Source: Owenweeksia sp. (GTDB lineage Bacteria > Bacteroidota > Bacteroidia > Flavobacteriales > Schleiferiaceae). Taken from it: DNA of 54,426 bases. Within the stretch, counting starts at the first letter, position 1. Every line of letters starts with the position of its first letter. Under the pieces are notes generated by a model that was not told the DNA's origin, ran no database searches, and saw nothing but the letters and a program-made list of their open reading frames with translations. Shown here piece after piece: positions 7,272 to 16,367 of this stretch. The position numbers were made by a program, and so were the translations under genes. Location of the stretch: the NCBI GenBank assembly GCA_028285465.1, contig JANQPD010000027.1, forward strand, positions 1 through 54,426, given 5' to 3'.

Positions 7272-10184
7272 ATGAATACTTCTGCCTTTTACGACTCGAA
7301 GGCCAGGGCACAGGCTACCCGGGGGTACAACACCGCTCAAAGTGAAGAAATACGCACTATCTTTAGCTACGATGAATTGGGCCAACTCCTGTACAGCGAA
7401 AATGCCCTGGAACAGCGTACCGATTATACATACGATAACTTTGGGCGTATGATCCGGGAAGTACATCCCGATAAAGGGCGCACGGATTTTGAGTACGATC
7501 TGGCCGGGAACCTTACCGCCCGGAATATGGTAAATGCCAATATAGAGTATGCATACAATTACAGAAGAAGGGTGAAAAAGAGCTACCCCCAAACCGCCAA
7601 CATCAATACCGTACGTTATACCTACGGCAGCTTTGGCGATGGCAAGAACGGGGCGGGCCGCGTGGTGCAAACGGTGCAGGGCGAAGATGTAAAAGGCGAT
7701 CCTACCGATGTGCTGGTAGAAAATTTCACCTACGATGCGATGGGCAATGTGCAAAAGGAAAGCCGCAAGATCGCCATTCCCTTTGCCGGGGAATATACCT
7801 TTGAAACCCAATTTAATTACGACAGCTGGGGCCGCATACACCGCATGGAATACCCGGACGGGGAAAAAGTAACCTATGGCTACGGCATAGCCGGGGGGCT
7901 GGAAACGGTACACAGCAAGCAACACCTGAACGAGGCCGACCCCTTTAGCTACATTGAAATGATCGGCTATGACGGCTACGGCAACCGCAGCTATATGCGC
8001 TACGGCAATAAAGTAGAAACTAATTTTACCTATGATTCCCGTACGCGGCAGCTAGGCAATGTAAGCGTGTATACCCCCAAGGCAGGCGGTGTGGACCTGC
8101 TGGATAAGGCCCTGGCTTACTACACCAACGGAAATGTACAAGAAGTAGACAACAGCGCCACACATTTCTCGGGCGGGGGCAATACCCTGGGCGGCAGCTA
8201 CCACCACTATTACAGTTATGATTTTGACGGGCGCCTGAAAAGCAGCGAAGGCAGTTGGGATGGCCACAGCAACGACCAGTCTTACACCCTTGCTATGGGG
8301 TATAACAAAGCGGGGGGCATTTCGACCAAAAACCAAACCAACACCCTGGCCGGTTCTGCCTTTGATTATGATTTTACATACACCTATAACAACAGCAAAA
8401 AGCACCAGATAGACCAGGTGGCTGATGCCGACCGCAATACGCGCATGGTGTTTACCTACAACAGCAAGGGCAACGTGCAGCAGATCCTGCACCGCGATGC
8501 CGGGAACAACATTATAGGCAGCGAAAGCTTTTTGTGGGACGAAGACGACCGCCTGCGCGCAGCCCTGAACCAGGATGCCGCCCAGCACAACGTATATGAC
8601 GGCAACGGCATACGCCTGATGAAAACGGTGATCACCGAATCCTCTGCCGGGGTAAACGGGCAAAACCCCGATGCCAATCATTACATAGCGCCTTACACCG
8701 TATACGTAAACGCCTATTTTGTATGCCAGCCCTATGCCGATCATGTGCTGGACATGACCAAGCACTACTATACCGGCATGCAACGGGTGGCCTCCAAATT
8801 GTACGACCTGCGCTGGCTCAATGTAGCCGATCCCGACCCGGAGCCCGAAGACCCGGAGGGAGGAGGATCCGGAGGCGGTGGCGGCAGCGACCCACCCCCG
8901 GTGCTCAACAACATTGTGCTGGAAGACCTGGAAAACATCCTGAACAACAACCCCGCAGCGGGCATTGATTTTACAGAGCTGGAAAGCCAGGGCCTACCCG
9001 CTTTGCCCGCATATTTTAATTACGAGAACCACCCTTGTGACGACCCGGAAAACCGGTACGATCCCGGAACACCGGAGGCTTATGCCTGCCTGTGCCGCGA
9101 TAACCCCACGCAGGCGGCAGCCCAGGGCATCAACTGCCGGGTGTTCCGCGAAGTGTACTGGTACCACCCGGATTATTTGGGCAATACGGAGTTTGTGACC
9201 GACTTAAGCGGCTACCCCTACCAGCATTTTTACTATACCCCTTTTGGTGAAGCCCTGGTAGACCAGCACATGAACAACGGAAAGTACAACAACCCCTATA
9301 GGTTTAACGCTAAAGAACTCGATCCCGAAACGGGATTGTATTATTACGGAGCAAGGTTCTATAACCCGAAACTCTCCATCTGGCTTACGGTAGATCCCTG
9401 GGCGGATCAATATCCTTTCGTAACGCCTTACAATTTTGTGGAGAACAATCCCGTAATGCTGTTAGACCCGGATGGGAACGGGCCAATACCCCCGGTAAAC
9501 TTTAAAGGGATTTGGAGCGGTTTGCGAAACCTGTGGAACTCTACCCGGGAGTTGTTCAGTGGCGGTGATAATACCAGTGATCCACCGGCACAGGCACCGC
9601 AGCAAGCTGAATCAGGATCGACTGCGGGGTGTGAAGATGTATGTTTGCCAAGGACCGATGTACATTTGGATCCTGTAGATGTAAGCGCAAATGATATAGA
9701 AGACAATAAAGGTATTTTCCAAAGTGCTCCGGAAGGGATGTATGATAGCGATCCACTACGCGCCTTTCAACTTGACCTGAGTTCGTTTGTGCTTAACTAC
9801 CTTTCTCCCCTGGGAGCCATTGATAATGCAGTAGCTACCGCGCAAGACCCTAACGCTACAGCTACCGAACAAGTAAATGCCGTAATAGATGCGGTAATGG
9901 CAGGGGCTGGGGGAAAGGGCGGAAGATACGTTCCTCGAGGTGCTAATGGGAAACTTCTTAGGACCACCAAAACAAAAGCCGGAAATACTAAAATAGATGC
10001 AGAAGCCAGAGGTAGTGCTCATACACAGCTAAGGGTTAATGCATCTGGCCATTATCCTCAAAGAACAACCTTTGATGCAAAAGGAAGAAAGAGAGCGGAT
10101 ACTCACTTTACTACACATGGAGAACCCAGAAAATCAAATCCACATAAACATACCTATTATAAAAATGGAAGAAGAGCAAGATAA
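7272..10184 (+). CDS. 5'-truncated RHS-repeat protein with a third C-terminal tip
   Basis: This 970-residue frame contains many YD/RHS repeats (FSYDELGQLLYSENALEQRT, DYTYDNFGRMIREVHPDKGR, NFTYDAMGNVQKESRK), a Gly/Ser linker near residues 530-545 and the core end (YWYHPDYLGNTEF, GARFYNPKLSIWLTVDP, NNPVMLLDPDG at about residue 735). The last 235 residues are the unique tip, ending in a His-rich segment (RADTHFTTHGEPRKSNPHKH) suggestive of a metal-dependent nuclease-like toxin; I cannot name the family. The frame is open upstream to 7119 without a start codon, so the true N-terminus and secretion signal are lost. Composition shifts from GC-richer core to AT-rich tip near 9640. An immunity-like gene overlaps the toxin end by 20 bases. 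Confidence 0.85.
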   Translation: MNTSAFYDSKARAQATRGYNTAQSEEIRTIFSYDELGQLLYSENALEQRTDYTYDNFGRMIREVHPDKGRTDFEYDLAGNLTARNMVNANIEYAYNYRRRVKKSYPQTANINTVRYTYGSFGDGKNGAGRVVQTVQGEDVKGDPTDVLVENFTYDAMGNVQKESRKIAIPFAGEYTFETQFNYDSWGRIHRMEYPDGEKVTYGYGIAGGLETVHSKQHLNEADPFSYIEMIGYDGYGNRSYMRYGNKVETNFTYDSRTRQLGNVSVYTPKAGGVDLLDKALAYYTNGNVQEVDNSATHFSGGGNTLGGSYHHYYSYDFDGRLKSSEGSWDGHSNDQSYTLAMGYNKAGGISTKNQTNTLAGSAFDYDFTYTYNNSKKHQIDQVADADRNTRMVFTYNSKGNVQQILHRDAGNNIIGSESFLWDEDDRLRAALNQDAAQHNVYDGNGIRLMKTVITESSAGVNGQNPDANHYIAPYTVYVNAYFVCQPYADHVLDMTKHYYTGMQRVASKLYDLRWLNVADPDPEPEDPEGGGSGGGGGSDPPPVLNNIVLEDLENILNNNPAAGIDFTELESQGLPALPAYFNYENHPCDDPENRYDPGTPEAYACLCRDNPTQAAAQGINCRVFREVYWYHPDYLGNTEFVTDLSGYPYQHFYYTPFGEALVDQHMNNGKYNNPYRFNAKELDPETGLYYYGARFYNPKLSIWLTVDPWADQYPFVTPYNFVENNPVMLLDPDGNGPIPPVNFKGIWSGLRNLWNSTRELFSGGDNTSDPPAQAPQQAESGSTAGCEDVCLPRTDVHLDPVDVSANDIEDNKGIFQSAPEGMYDSDPLRAFQLDLSSFVLNYLSPLGAIDNAVATAQDPNATATEQVNAVIDAVMAGAGGKGGRYVPRGANGKLLRTTKTKAGNTKIDAEARGSAHTQLRVNASGHYPQRTTFDAKGRKRADTHFTTHGEPRKSNPHKHTYYKNGRRAR

Positions 10185-10563
10185 AATACAAAGGGTAATG
10201 TTAACCAAGAGTTTGACATTAAGGGACTTTAAGTTTTTTGTAAAAGAGAGTAATGGATGGGTAATAAGAAGTTTAGATGCTGAACCTTCAAACGAAGCAT
10301 TCTCAATGGAGTATCGTGCCACATATTGGTATCTGAGCTATCATATACTTAGAGATGGAGAGGTAGAATTAGAAGAAGAGGATTTAGATATTCTGTTTGA
10401 TGAAAAAAACGTGATTTACAGTTGGATATGGTTAGAATCACCGGATAGAGCTATGTGTATCAAGCTAGTTGATGGAGAAAAATGGGAGTTTTATTATTCT
10501 TTAGAACAAGCTGATATTCATGAGAAACTTGATCAAATAGAATTGAAAGGCGAAGTAAAATAG
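10165..10563 (+). CDS. Candidate immunity protein overlapping the third RHS tip
   Basis: The open frame runs from 10039, but the ATG at 10165 (MEEEQDKIQRVMLTKSL) is the natural start, giving 132 residues and a 20-base overlap with the toxin end. Such overlaps couple immunity synthesis to toxin translation. The protein is strongly acidic (ELEEEDLDILFDEKN) with aromatic patches (YRATYWYLSYH), has no signal peptide and is probably cytoplasmic. An acidic partner suits the very basic, His-rich toxin tip. No named immunity family was recognised. Confidence 0.7.
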   Translation: MEEEQDKIQRVMLTKSLTLRDFKFFVKESNGWVIRSLDAEPSNEAFSMEYRATYWYLSYHILRDGEVELEEEDLDILFDEKNVIYSWIWLESPDRAMCIKLVDGEKWEFYYSLEQADIHEKLDQIELKGEVK

Positions 10564-10575
10564 GATGTGTAACGC

Positions 10576-10884
10576 ATGAATACCTGGTATTTTAAAATAA
10601 AAGGTAAAGGTGAACCAAATGAGGATATTACCTTTCCTTATGGTTTTTATGTAAACTGCATATTGGCGACTAATGAGCAGCTAAGTGAGGCAACTCAAAT
10701 AGTGTCAGAAGATTTAGAATCAGATGGTTTTAAAGAGGTTGAAGTTGAATGCTCTGGGCATTACAGAGACTTTTATTGGGATGATAAGACCCTTCAAACA
10801 GTATTGAATACTCTCTCAAAAGACGCTAAAAAGTCCCCAAATGTCATTCACTACGATGATTTTCATCTTTGGGAGCTAGAATAA
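10576..10884 (+). CDS. Small hypothetical protein, possible additional immunity protein
   Basis: This 102-residue acidic protein starts 12 bases after the preceding immunity-like gene. It is soluble, with a mixed alpha/beta pattern (MNTWYFKIKGKGEPNEDITF, then GFKEVEVECSGHYRD). No family was recognised. Downstream of RHS tips, series of unrelated small genes often protect against toxins once carried at the same locus. Directly after its stop, about 11 codons read as an RHS-type linker (GGTASKANAPV), a hint that another toxin tip was once joined here. Confidence 0.55.
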   Translation: MNTWYFKIKGKGEPNEDITFPYGFYVNCILATNEQLSEATQIVSEDLESDGFKEVEVECSGHYRDFYWDDKTLQTVLNTLSKDAKKSPNVIHYDDFHLWELE

Positions 10885-10926
10885 AGGTGGAACAGCATCA
10901 AAAGCTAATGCACCAGTTTTAGATAT

Positions 10927-11160
10927 ATGGGAGTTTATATAACGGAGTATAGTAAGGTAACGGATCAGCTTATTCGTGAAGTGCGCATAGATCATCACTT
11001 TACTGAAAAAGAAGTGATCAAGTTAATGGGGTTTGAAGACGAAGAAATATATGATGCCTATGAGCTTGGCCCCGAAAAGGCCTCATACTTTAAAAGCCTC
11101 GGAGTGGAATTTAATTTTATTGATAACGAGTATTTTATTCAAAGTTTTTCGGATATCTAA
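10927..11160 (+). CDS. Small hypothetical protein, DUF7683-like immunity candidate
   Basis: This 77-residue protein has the pattern ITEYSKVTDQLIREVRI, then VIKLMGF, YELGPEKASYFKSLGVEF and a short end. The spacing resembles the small DUF7683-type proteins that I associate with bacterial immunity loci, but the assignment is from memory of the pattern only. It is the last gene of the toxin/immunity block; the next gene is on the opposite strand. It is acidic and probably cytoplasmic. A role as an orphan immunity protein is inferred. Confidence 0.5.
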   Translation: MGVYITEYSKVTDQLIREVRIDHHFTEKEVIKLMGFEDEEIYDAYELGPEKASYFKSLGVEFNFIDNEYFIQSFSDI

Positions 11161-11261
11161 TAGATGAAGTCCCAGAAATGGTTTTTTAGGCATTTTTTTA
11201 AAAAGTAGGTGTTTTCTTCTATAACCCTCCCTTAATTTAGGACAGTTTAACAGAGGTAAAA

Positions 11262-14200
11262 CTAGTTTTTTATAATCTTACGGATGCCGGTATTGCTTTT
11301 GCCTAGCTGTATGCTGAGTATATATATTCCTTTGGCTAAGGAGTCCATAGGAATTTCTTCCTGGTAATTGCCATCTCTATGCAGTGCCTCAACACGGTTT
11401 ATTGTTTTCCCCGATAAGTCTAAAATACGGATTAGGGCAGCTTCATTGGTGCTAGACTTAAATGCTACGTGCAATACATCCGAAAAAGGATTAGGGTACA
11501 CCCTAAGGGTTTTTTCCAAAGTGTTTTCAGTAAGCCCTATTCCGGCAATGGTTAGGGTATCTGTATAAAAGGTAGTATCACATAAACTACTCACCTGCAG
11601 GTCTACTATATAGGAGCCATTGGCCTGGTAAGTATGGCTAATGGTAAGCCCGGTGTCCGTGCTTCCGTCTCCTAAGAACCAAGCATAACCTGTGGCTCCT
11701 GTCGAAGGCGTAGCGCTAAAATGTACTGTTTGGCCATTAGTAGAAACAGGAGCGTAGATGGAAGTAAAATGTGCATTTACTAAACCATTAAAGAAGAAAT
11801 AGGGACCAGCGTGGGGGGTGGTATCATTTATACAAGTGTCGGCTACATAAAAGTCGTATGGCACTTTTTGTAGGTTTGAAAGAAGCATAGGGGACTTCGC
11901 TAATGCAGTTGTTCCATTTCCGGGCACAAAGCCGGTGGGTCCGTATTCCACAAGCGAATAAGCCGAAGTATCGCTGGAGGACCATGCAAACGATACGCTA
12001 TCACAGCTTAACAAGCTTGCCGACAGGGAATCGGGTATGTTGCAGCCGATATCGTTTACTACAACATTGTCAAGAACAATATCGCTGTAATAAGGCGTAG
12101 TGCCTCCAGTGGTTTTGTCTACCCTAAAACGGATTTTGATAAGCTGGGCCCCCAGGTAGCTATGAAGGGGGACCGTATGGCTTCTCCATAAAGGGTTATT
12201 GCCATCAAAAGCATAAACTCCTTTGTCCCAAACAGAACCATCAAATACATCAATGTACAAGGTTTGATTGTTAGCAGTATGTATATTGTTGATGAACAGG
12301 TCAAAAGTGAGGGCAGGATTCCACAACCTTGAAACATCAATAAGGGGAGACTCAAGTATTATTGCTGTATCGGTTATAGAATGCCCGACCCCAGCTACCC
12401 CTACCGCATAGCCTCCTCCAGGAGTATTATTGATCTTACCCGTTGCGCCATGCCCGGGTCGCCAAGAAAGCGTGGAAAGCCAGCTAGCGGTATAATATTG
12501 GTTTAAATTCATATTAAAGGTTGGCCAGCACTCTGGTATGCCACCACTCGTAAACCCTTCATGAAATGGGGCAATAAGCGTACTACAATCTGTAGTAAAA
12601 CAATAAGGACCAACCCAGGCTGAGGTGTCTCCAGAGGGGCAATAAGAGCGTATGTAAAAGCAATACTCAGTATTTGGTCTAAGTCCCATAGCTGAATAAA
12701 ATGTATCTTGGATACCTGTATCCAGAATACCTGCACCTCTTGGGAATACGCCTAAACCATGTTCTATATCATAGCTAAGCCCTGATCCTCTAAGCCAGGA
12801 CACAAAAATGCTGCTGTCTGTAGTACCGCTTGATGTAGTTGTTATTGCCACTGGAGGTTGGCAAAGAGCCGGGTTGAATTCATCAGCACCGATGTCCGGG
12901 TGAAGTATACTCCGGGTATCCCTGTCAAAATCGATGGTAACAAAAGCATGGTGTTTACCTTTATTGTTTAGAATGTTGCCGGAGGCATGAAGGTCCCCAA
13001 AACCCTGATATACAGGGTTGCCACTTAAAGAGTTGTGGTCAAAACCGGTAGCTAGCTTCCAGGCAGAAAGGTCGGTACGGTCCAGGCTGTTGCTATGTCC
13101 AAGTACAGGACCGTTTGTATAGTAATTGTTGAAGTTCAGACTATCCACCCCATTAAAATTGTCAGCATATACAGCGTAGCCTCTGGCGTGATTTACAAAG
13201 GAATTATTGTAAAATTGATTGAAACCCGATCCGCCTTTGTGGTAAAAAGCCACAGATCTTGCAGGGTCTCCATAAATTCCCACGGAGTTATGAATTAGAT
13301 AAGTAAAAAACCTTGCATCAAAGCATAAACCGTATACACCAGCATTTGTATCACCAGTAACTGATATCATGTTATTTGCGGCTAACATACTATTGGGATA
13401 ATCCGATCCATTTCCATCACAGCCATCCAACACTAAACCGATGATTACATTAAGAGCACTTGTAGAGATTTTATTGCTTAAAACCTTTCCACTTATACAT
13501 CTATCAAGTAAAAAAGAGGTTAGATCCCAGGAGGCAGAACCATAGATGTGGTTTTCAGAAAATTCTGAGTTTCTACAACGATTTGCCGTAAGACCATAAG
13601 CATTAAAGCAATTGGAACTTACATCAATTGTGTTGTTGTTTACTTCAACGCGAGTGGCATCGGTAATGTAAATACCATCTCTACACCAATCTTTTAGAGT
13701 ATTGTTTCTCATAACTAGCGCGGAGCATTCCTGTACCCAAAGGATGCCTCCCAATTTCACACCTGCATTCCCTCCTATAATCGTATTGTTAATGATTGAT
13801 ATGCTGTCATTACATATTGAGTCTTGAGTCGGGTATGCCGTAATGCCCACACAATCGAAGGAAGGTGCAAAAGGCATCGTTTTAATGGAATCCCCTTCTA
13901 TCGTAATATGATGGGTATTGCCACTCATTACTAAGGCCTTTCCATAAATAGTTCCTGTAGCTTCGATGGTAATACCTTTGATCGAAAGATGTGAAATACT
14001 CTCCAAGCGCATCACGAAATTATCCGATGCGTTGTTTGCGGCAAAGAATATTTTAGGCATTTTACTATTGGCCGGGTCTGATTGAAAGCTTATGGTATTG
14101 GTTGAAGATATACCTGTTACATCGTGTATAAAAACCTGCTCGTTAAAAAGTGTGTCGACTATATTAAAGGTTACCGGACCCGAAATACCCCGGCTTTTTA

Positions 14201-14357
14201 AAGCGGATACGGCAGCGCCAAACGATTGGTAATTGGAGATGCTAGCCGCCAGGCTCGGGTTAATGGTGTATACCCCTGATAAAGGCGTAGAAGTGGCAGA
14301 AGCGTAATAAAAAGCGTGCAGGAAAAAAACAAAAAGAAAGGCTAAAGGTGGTCTCAT
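11262..14357 (-). CDS. Large T9SS-exported beta-helix/PKD surface protein
   Basis: The 1031-residue protein has a signal peptide (MRPPLAFLFVFFLHAFYYAS). Residues about 90-470 form right-handed beta-helix-type repeats (HHITIEGDSI, RVEVNNNTIDVSSNCF, NSMLAANNMISVTGDTN). A fibronectin-type segment (about 500-595), a jelly-roll/MAM-like segment (EGFTSGGIPECWPTF to IVLDNVVVND, about 600-780), a second Fn3-like part and a PKD domain (GYAWFLGDGSTDTG, about 880-955) follow. The C-terminus (RVYPNPFSDVLHVAF, then LAKGIYILSIQ) is a T9SS sorting domain. It is therefore expected on the cell surface, probably binding or processing glycans, but no catalytic residues are evident. A -7 element lies at 14390-14397, about 33 bases upstream. 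Confidence 0.85.
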   Translation of the reverse strand: MRPPLAFLFVFFLHAFYYASATSTPLSGVYTINPSLAASISNYQSFGAAVSALKSRGISGPVTFNIVDTLFNEQVFIHDVTGISSTNTISFQSDPANSKMPKIFFAANNASDNFVMRLESISHLSIKGITIEATGTIYGKALVMSGNTHHITIEGDSIKTMPFAPSFDCVGITAYPTQDSICNDSISIINNTIIGGNAGVKLGGILWVQECSALVMRNNTLKDWCRDGIYITDATRVEVNNNTIDVSSNCFNAYGLTANRCRNSEFSENHIYGSASWDLTSFLLDRCISGKVLSNKISTSALNVIIGLVLDGCDGNGSDYPNSMLAANNMISVTGDTNAGVYGLCFDARFFTYLIHNSVGIYGDPARSVAFYHKGGSGFNQFYNNSFVNHARGYAVYADNFNGVDSLNFNNYYTNGPVLGHSNSLDRTDLSAWKLATGFDHNSLSGNPVYQGFGDLHASGNILNNKGKHHAFVTIDFDRDTRSILHPDIGADEFNPALCQPPVAITTTSSGTTDSSIFVSWLRGSGLSYDIEHGLGVFPRGAGILDTGIQDTFYSAMGLRPNTEYCFYIRSYCPSGDTSAWVGPYCFTTDCSTLIAPFHEGFTSGGIPECWPTFNMNLNQYYTASWLSTLSWRPGHGATGKINNTPGGGYAVGVAGVGHSITDTAIILESPLIDVSRLWNPALTFDLFINNIHTANNQTLYIDVFDGSVWDKGVYAFDGNNPLWRSHTVPLHSYLGAQLIKIRFRVDKTTGGTTPYYSDIVLDNVVVNDIGCNIPDSLSASLLSCDSVSFAWSSSDTSAYSLVEYGPTGFVPGNGTTALAKSPMLLSNLQKVPYDFYVADTCINDTTPHAGPYFFFNGLVNAHFTSIYAPVSTNGQTVHFSATPSTGATGYAWFLGDGSTDTGLTISHTYQANGSYIVDLQVSSLCDTTFYTDTLTIAGIGLTENTLEKTLRVYPNPFSDVLHVAFKSSTNEAALIRILDLSGKTINRVEALHRDGNYQEEIPMDSLAKGIYILSIQLGKSNTGIRKIIKN

Positions 14358-14389
14358 GCTTGTGTTTCAAAAAAGTTAAAATGACAGAA

Positions 14390-14397
14390 CAAAAGTA
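14390..14397 (-). promoter_or_regulatory. Candidate -7 promoter element of the beta-helix gene
   Basis: On the minus strand the sequence is TACTTTTG, an exact match to the Bacteroidota -7 consensus TAnnTTTG, 33 bases before the ATG at 14357. No TTTG at the usual -33 spacing was seen. Confidence 0.4.
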
Positions 14398-14489
14398 ATG
14401 TATACTAAGGTATTGCATTTACTTCTTGGTAAATGACTACGAGTCATGAATCTTGTGAAAAAGCTTTATTTAGGATGCATTTTAACTAT

Positions 14490-14515
14490 AAAAAGCAAAT
14501 CTAAATCTGCTTTTT
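14490..14515. terminator. Hairpin terminator, probably for minus-strand transcription
   Basis: AAAAAGCA (14490-14497) pairs with TGCTTTTT (14508-14515) around a 10-base loop, with further T residues after it on the plus strand. It can work on both strands. No gene ends immediately beside it on either strand. Confidence 0.4.
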
Positions 14516-14806
14516 TTAAAAGGATTAAAAGGGGCCTGGAGGCACCGCCAACAAAGAGTAAGTCCGAAGTGTCAACGGATTGACTTACTATCTTGCCTCG
14601 GTGCGAGAATCGACTAACCCAAACAAACCCTGGCCATCGCCACGGCATCAAAGATTCCTACGTAGTGATGTTCTCCCTTCCAGCCTTTGCGGGTAATGTG
14701 CCAGATTATCTGTTTTACAAAAAAAGCGGCTTAAAAAATTGAAAATGAGTGTAGTTCTGACTTGGAGTTGCTAAGTAGAACTGCCTAAGCCAGTGGTGAT
14801 ATTGTT

Positions 14807-14840
14807 AAACCTGCCTCATTCAACATAATGAGGCAGGTTT
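14807..14840. terminator. Strong stem-loop downstream of fumC
   Basis: A perfect 14-base stem, AAACCTGCCTCATT with AATGAGGCAGGTTT, encloses a 6-base loop. It lies just beyond the fumC stop codon at 14851, so it probably terminates or stabilises the fumC transcript. A T-rich run on its plus-strand 3' side would also suit transcription from the left. Confidence 0.6.
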
Positions 14841-14850
14841 CTCTTTTTTA

Positions 14851-16245
14851 CTAAAGCTTACCCACCATTTTTTCCGGGCGTACCCATTCGTCAAATTCTT
14901 CTGCCGTAAGATAACCCAGGTTTACGGCTTCCTCTTTCAGGGTAGTGCCGTTTTCGTGTGCCGTTTTGGCAATTTTTGCCGCTTTTTCATAACCGATCCT
15001 GGTGTTTAAAGCGGTAACCAGCATCAGGCTGTTGTCCAGGTGCTTTTGGATAACCCCTTTATTTGGTTCTATCCCCGCAGCGCAATGGTCCGTAAAGCTC
15101 ACACACGCATCGCCAATGAGTTGGGCAGATTGTAAGAAGTTATAGGCCATCATTGGCTTAAACACGTTGAGTTCGTAATGTCCGTTCGATCCCCCTACGC
15201 TTATGCCTACATCGTTGCCCATTACCTGTGCGGCCACCATGGTCAGGGCCTCGCATTGTGTGGGGTTTACTTTACCAGGCATAATGGAAGAACCGGGCTC
15301 GTTAGAAGGAATGATGAGCTCACCGATGCCCGAGCGCGGACCGGAGGCGAGCAAGCGGATGTCATTGGCTATTTTCATCAGTGAAACCGCCAGTTGTTTC
15401 AACGCCCCGTGTGTTTCCACGATGGCATCATGTGCAGCCAAAGCTTCAAATTTGTTTGCAGCGGAGCGGAAGGGAAGGCCGGTAAACTCGGCAATTTTTT
15501 GAGCTACCTTTTCGGCATATCCCTCCGGTGTGTTGATGCCCGTACCTACTGCCGTGCCTCCCAGGGCCAGTTCAGCAAGGTGGTCCAGGGTGTTGCGCAA
15601 GGCTTTCAGCCCATGATCCAGCTGGGATACATAGCCACTGAATTCCTGCCCGAGGGTAAGGGGAGTAGCATCCATGAGGTGCGTACGCCCGATCTTTACC
15701 ACTTCCCAAAAGGCCTGCGATTTTTCTTTAAGCGTATCCCTGAGCTTCTCAACCCCCGGAATAGTGGTTTCCACTACTTTTTTGTAGGCGGCAATGTGCA
15801 TACCCGTGGGGTAGGTATCGTTGCTGCTCTGGCTTTTGTTTACATCATCGTTAGGATGAATAAGGCGCTCTCCTTCTCCCAGTGTATTGCCTTTTAGTAC
15901 ATGGGCCCGGTTGGCGACCACCTCATTTACGTTCATATTGCTCTGGGTACCGCTACCGGTTTGCCATACCACCAAAGGGAACTGGTCATCGTGCATTCCC
16001 TGCAATATCTCGTCACATACCGCAGCGATCAGGTCGCGTTTTTCAGCGGATAAAACACCGGCTTCAAAATTGGTATGGGCAGCCGCTTTTTTGAGATAGG
16101 CAAAGCCCTTGATCACTTCGAGGGGCATGCTGGCTTCCGGGCCGATCTTAAAATTGTTGCGGCTGCGCTCGGTCTGGGCGCCCCAGTATTTATCTGCGGG
16201 CACCTGTACTTCGCCCATGGTATCTTTTTCAATACGGTATTTCAT
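14851..16245 (-). CDS. fumC: Class II fumarate hydratase
   Basis: This 464-residue protein has the usual length of class II (iron-independent, homotetrameric) fumarases, which interconvert fumarate and L-malate in the TCA cycle in the cytoplasm. Residues 318-328 ([11 protein letters not shown]) are the fumarase/aspartase signature loop with the catalytic Ser. Residues 98-104 (SGTQSNM), 130-143 ([14 protein letters not shown]) and 187-191 (RTHLM) are the other substrate-binding segments, including the catalytic-region THLMDA motif. It is a single gene with its own candidate promoter at 16335-16342 and a strong hairpin downstream. The annotation is secure. Confidence 0.97.
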   Translation of the reverse strand: MKYRIEKDTMGEVQVPADKYWGAQTERSRNNFKIGPEASMPLEVIKGFAYLKKAAAHTNFEAGVLSAEKRDLIAAVCDEILQGMHDDQFPLVVWQTGSGTQSNMNVNEVVANRAHVLKGNTLGEGERLIHPNDDVNKSQSSNDTYPTGMHIAAYKKVVETTIPGVEKLRDTLKEKSQAFWEVVKIGRTHLMDATPLTLGQEFSGYVSQLDHGLKALRNTLDHLAELALGGTAVGTGINTPEGYAEKVAQKIAEFTGLPFRSAANKFEALAAHDAIVETHGALKQLAVSLMKIANDIRLLASGPRSGIGELIIPSNEPGSSIMPGKVNPTQCEALTMVAAQVMGNDVGISVGGSNGHYELNVFKPMMAYNFLQSAQLIGDACVSFTDHCAAGIEPNKGVIQKHLDNSLMLVTALNTRIGYEKAAKIAKTAHENGTTLKEEAVNLGYLTAEEFDEWVRPEKMVGKL

Positions 16246-16334
16246 CTGTGTATGTTGTTTTAATGCCTGGCCCTCGTTTACGCGAATAGGAGGATTGCCC
16301 GGCTTTAATTTTAGCGGTATTTTTTAATACCCGG

Positions 16335-16342
16335 CAAATTTA
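16335..16342 (-). promoter_or_regulatory. Candidate -7 promoter element of fumC
   Basis: On the minus strand the sequence is TAAATTTG, matching TAnnTTTG, about 90 bases before the fumC start. It is the mirror image of the element at 16368-16375, so the two would form a compact divergent promoter. Confidence 0.4.
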
Positions 16343-16367
16343 CACAGGCCCCAAAACTATTTTGACT

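Larger units (their letters stand above)
14358..14850. other. Gene-poor region between the beta-helix gene and fumC
   Basis: About 490 bases without a convincing gene. The left part holds the promoter of the beta-helix gene. A terminator-like hairpin at 14490-14515 and a strong hairpin at 14807-14840 delimit about 290 bases. In between, the minus strand reads as a short frame (AAFFVKQIIWHITRKGWKGE onward, about 36 codons ending near 14617) that I cannot assign. A small RNA or a decayed gene is possible. Confidence 0.35.

Noticed and set aside
7203..8783. Long minus-strand frames of about 240 codons within the third RHS gene
   Set aside because: They are shadows of the GC-rich, repetitive RHS frame; no motif or start context supports them.
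14580..14660. Possible tRNA or tmRNA remnant
   Set aside because: A sequence like a T-arm (minus strand, near 14600-14620) was noticed, but the stem does not pair, and no acceptor or anticodon arm was found.
15394..15897. 167-codon plus-strand frame opposite fumC
   Set aside because: Antisense to conserved fumC sequence; no independent evidence.
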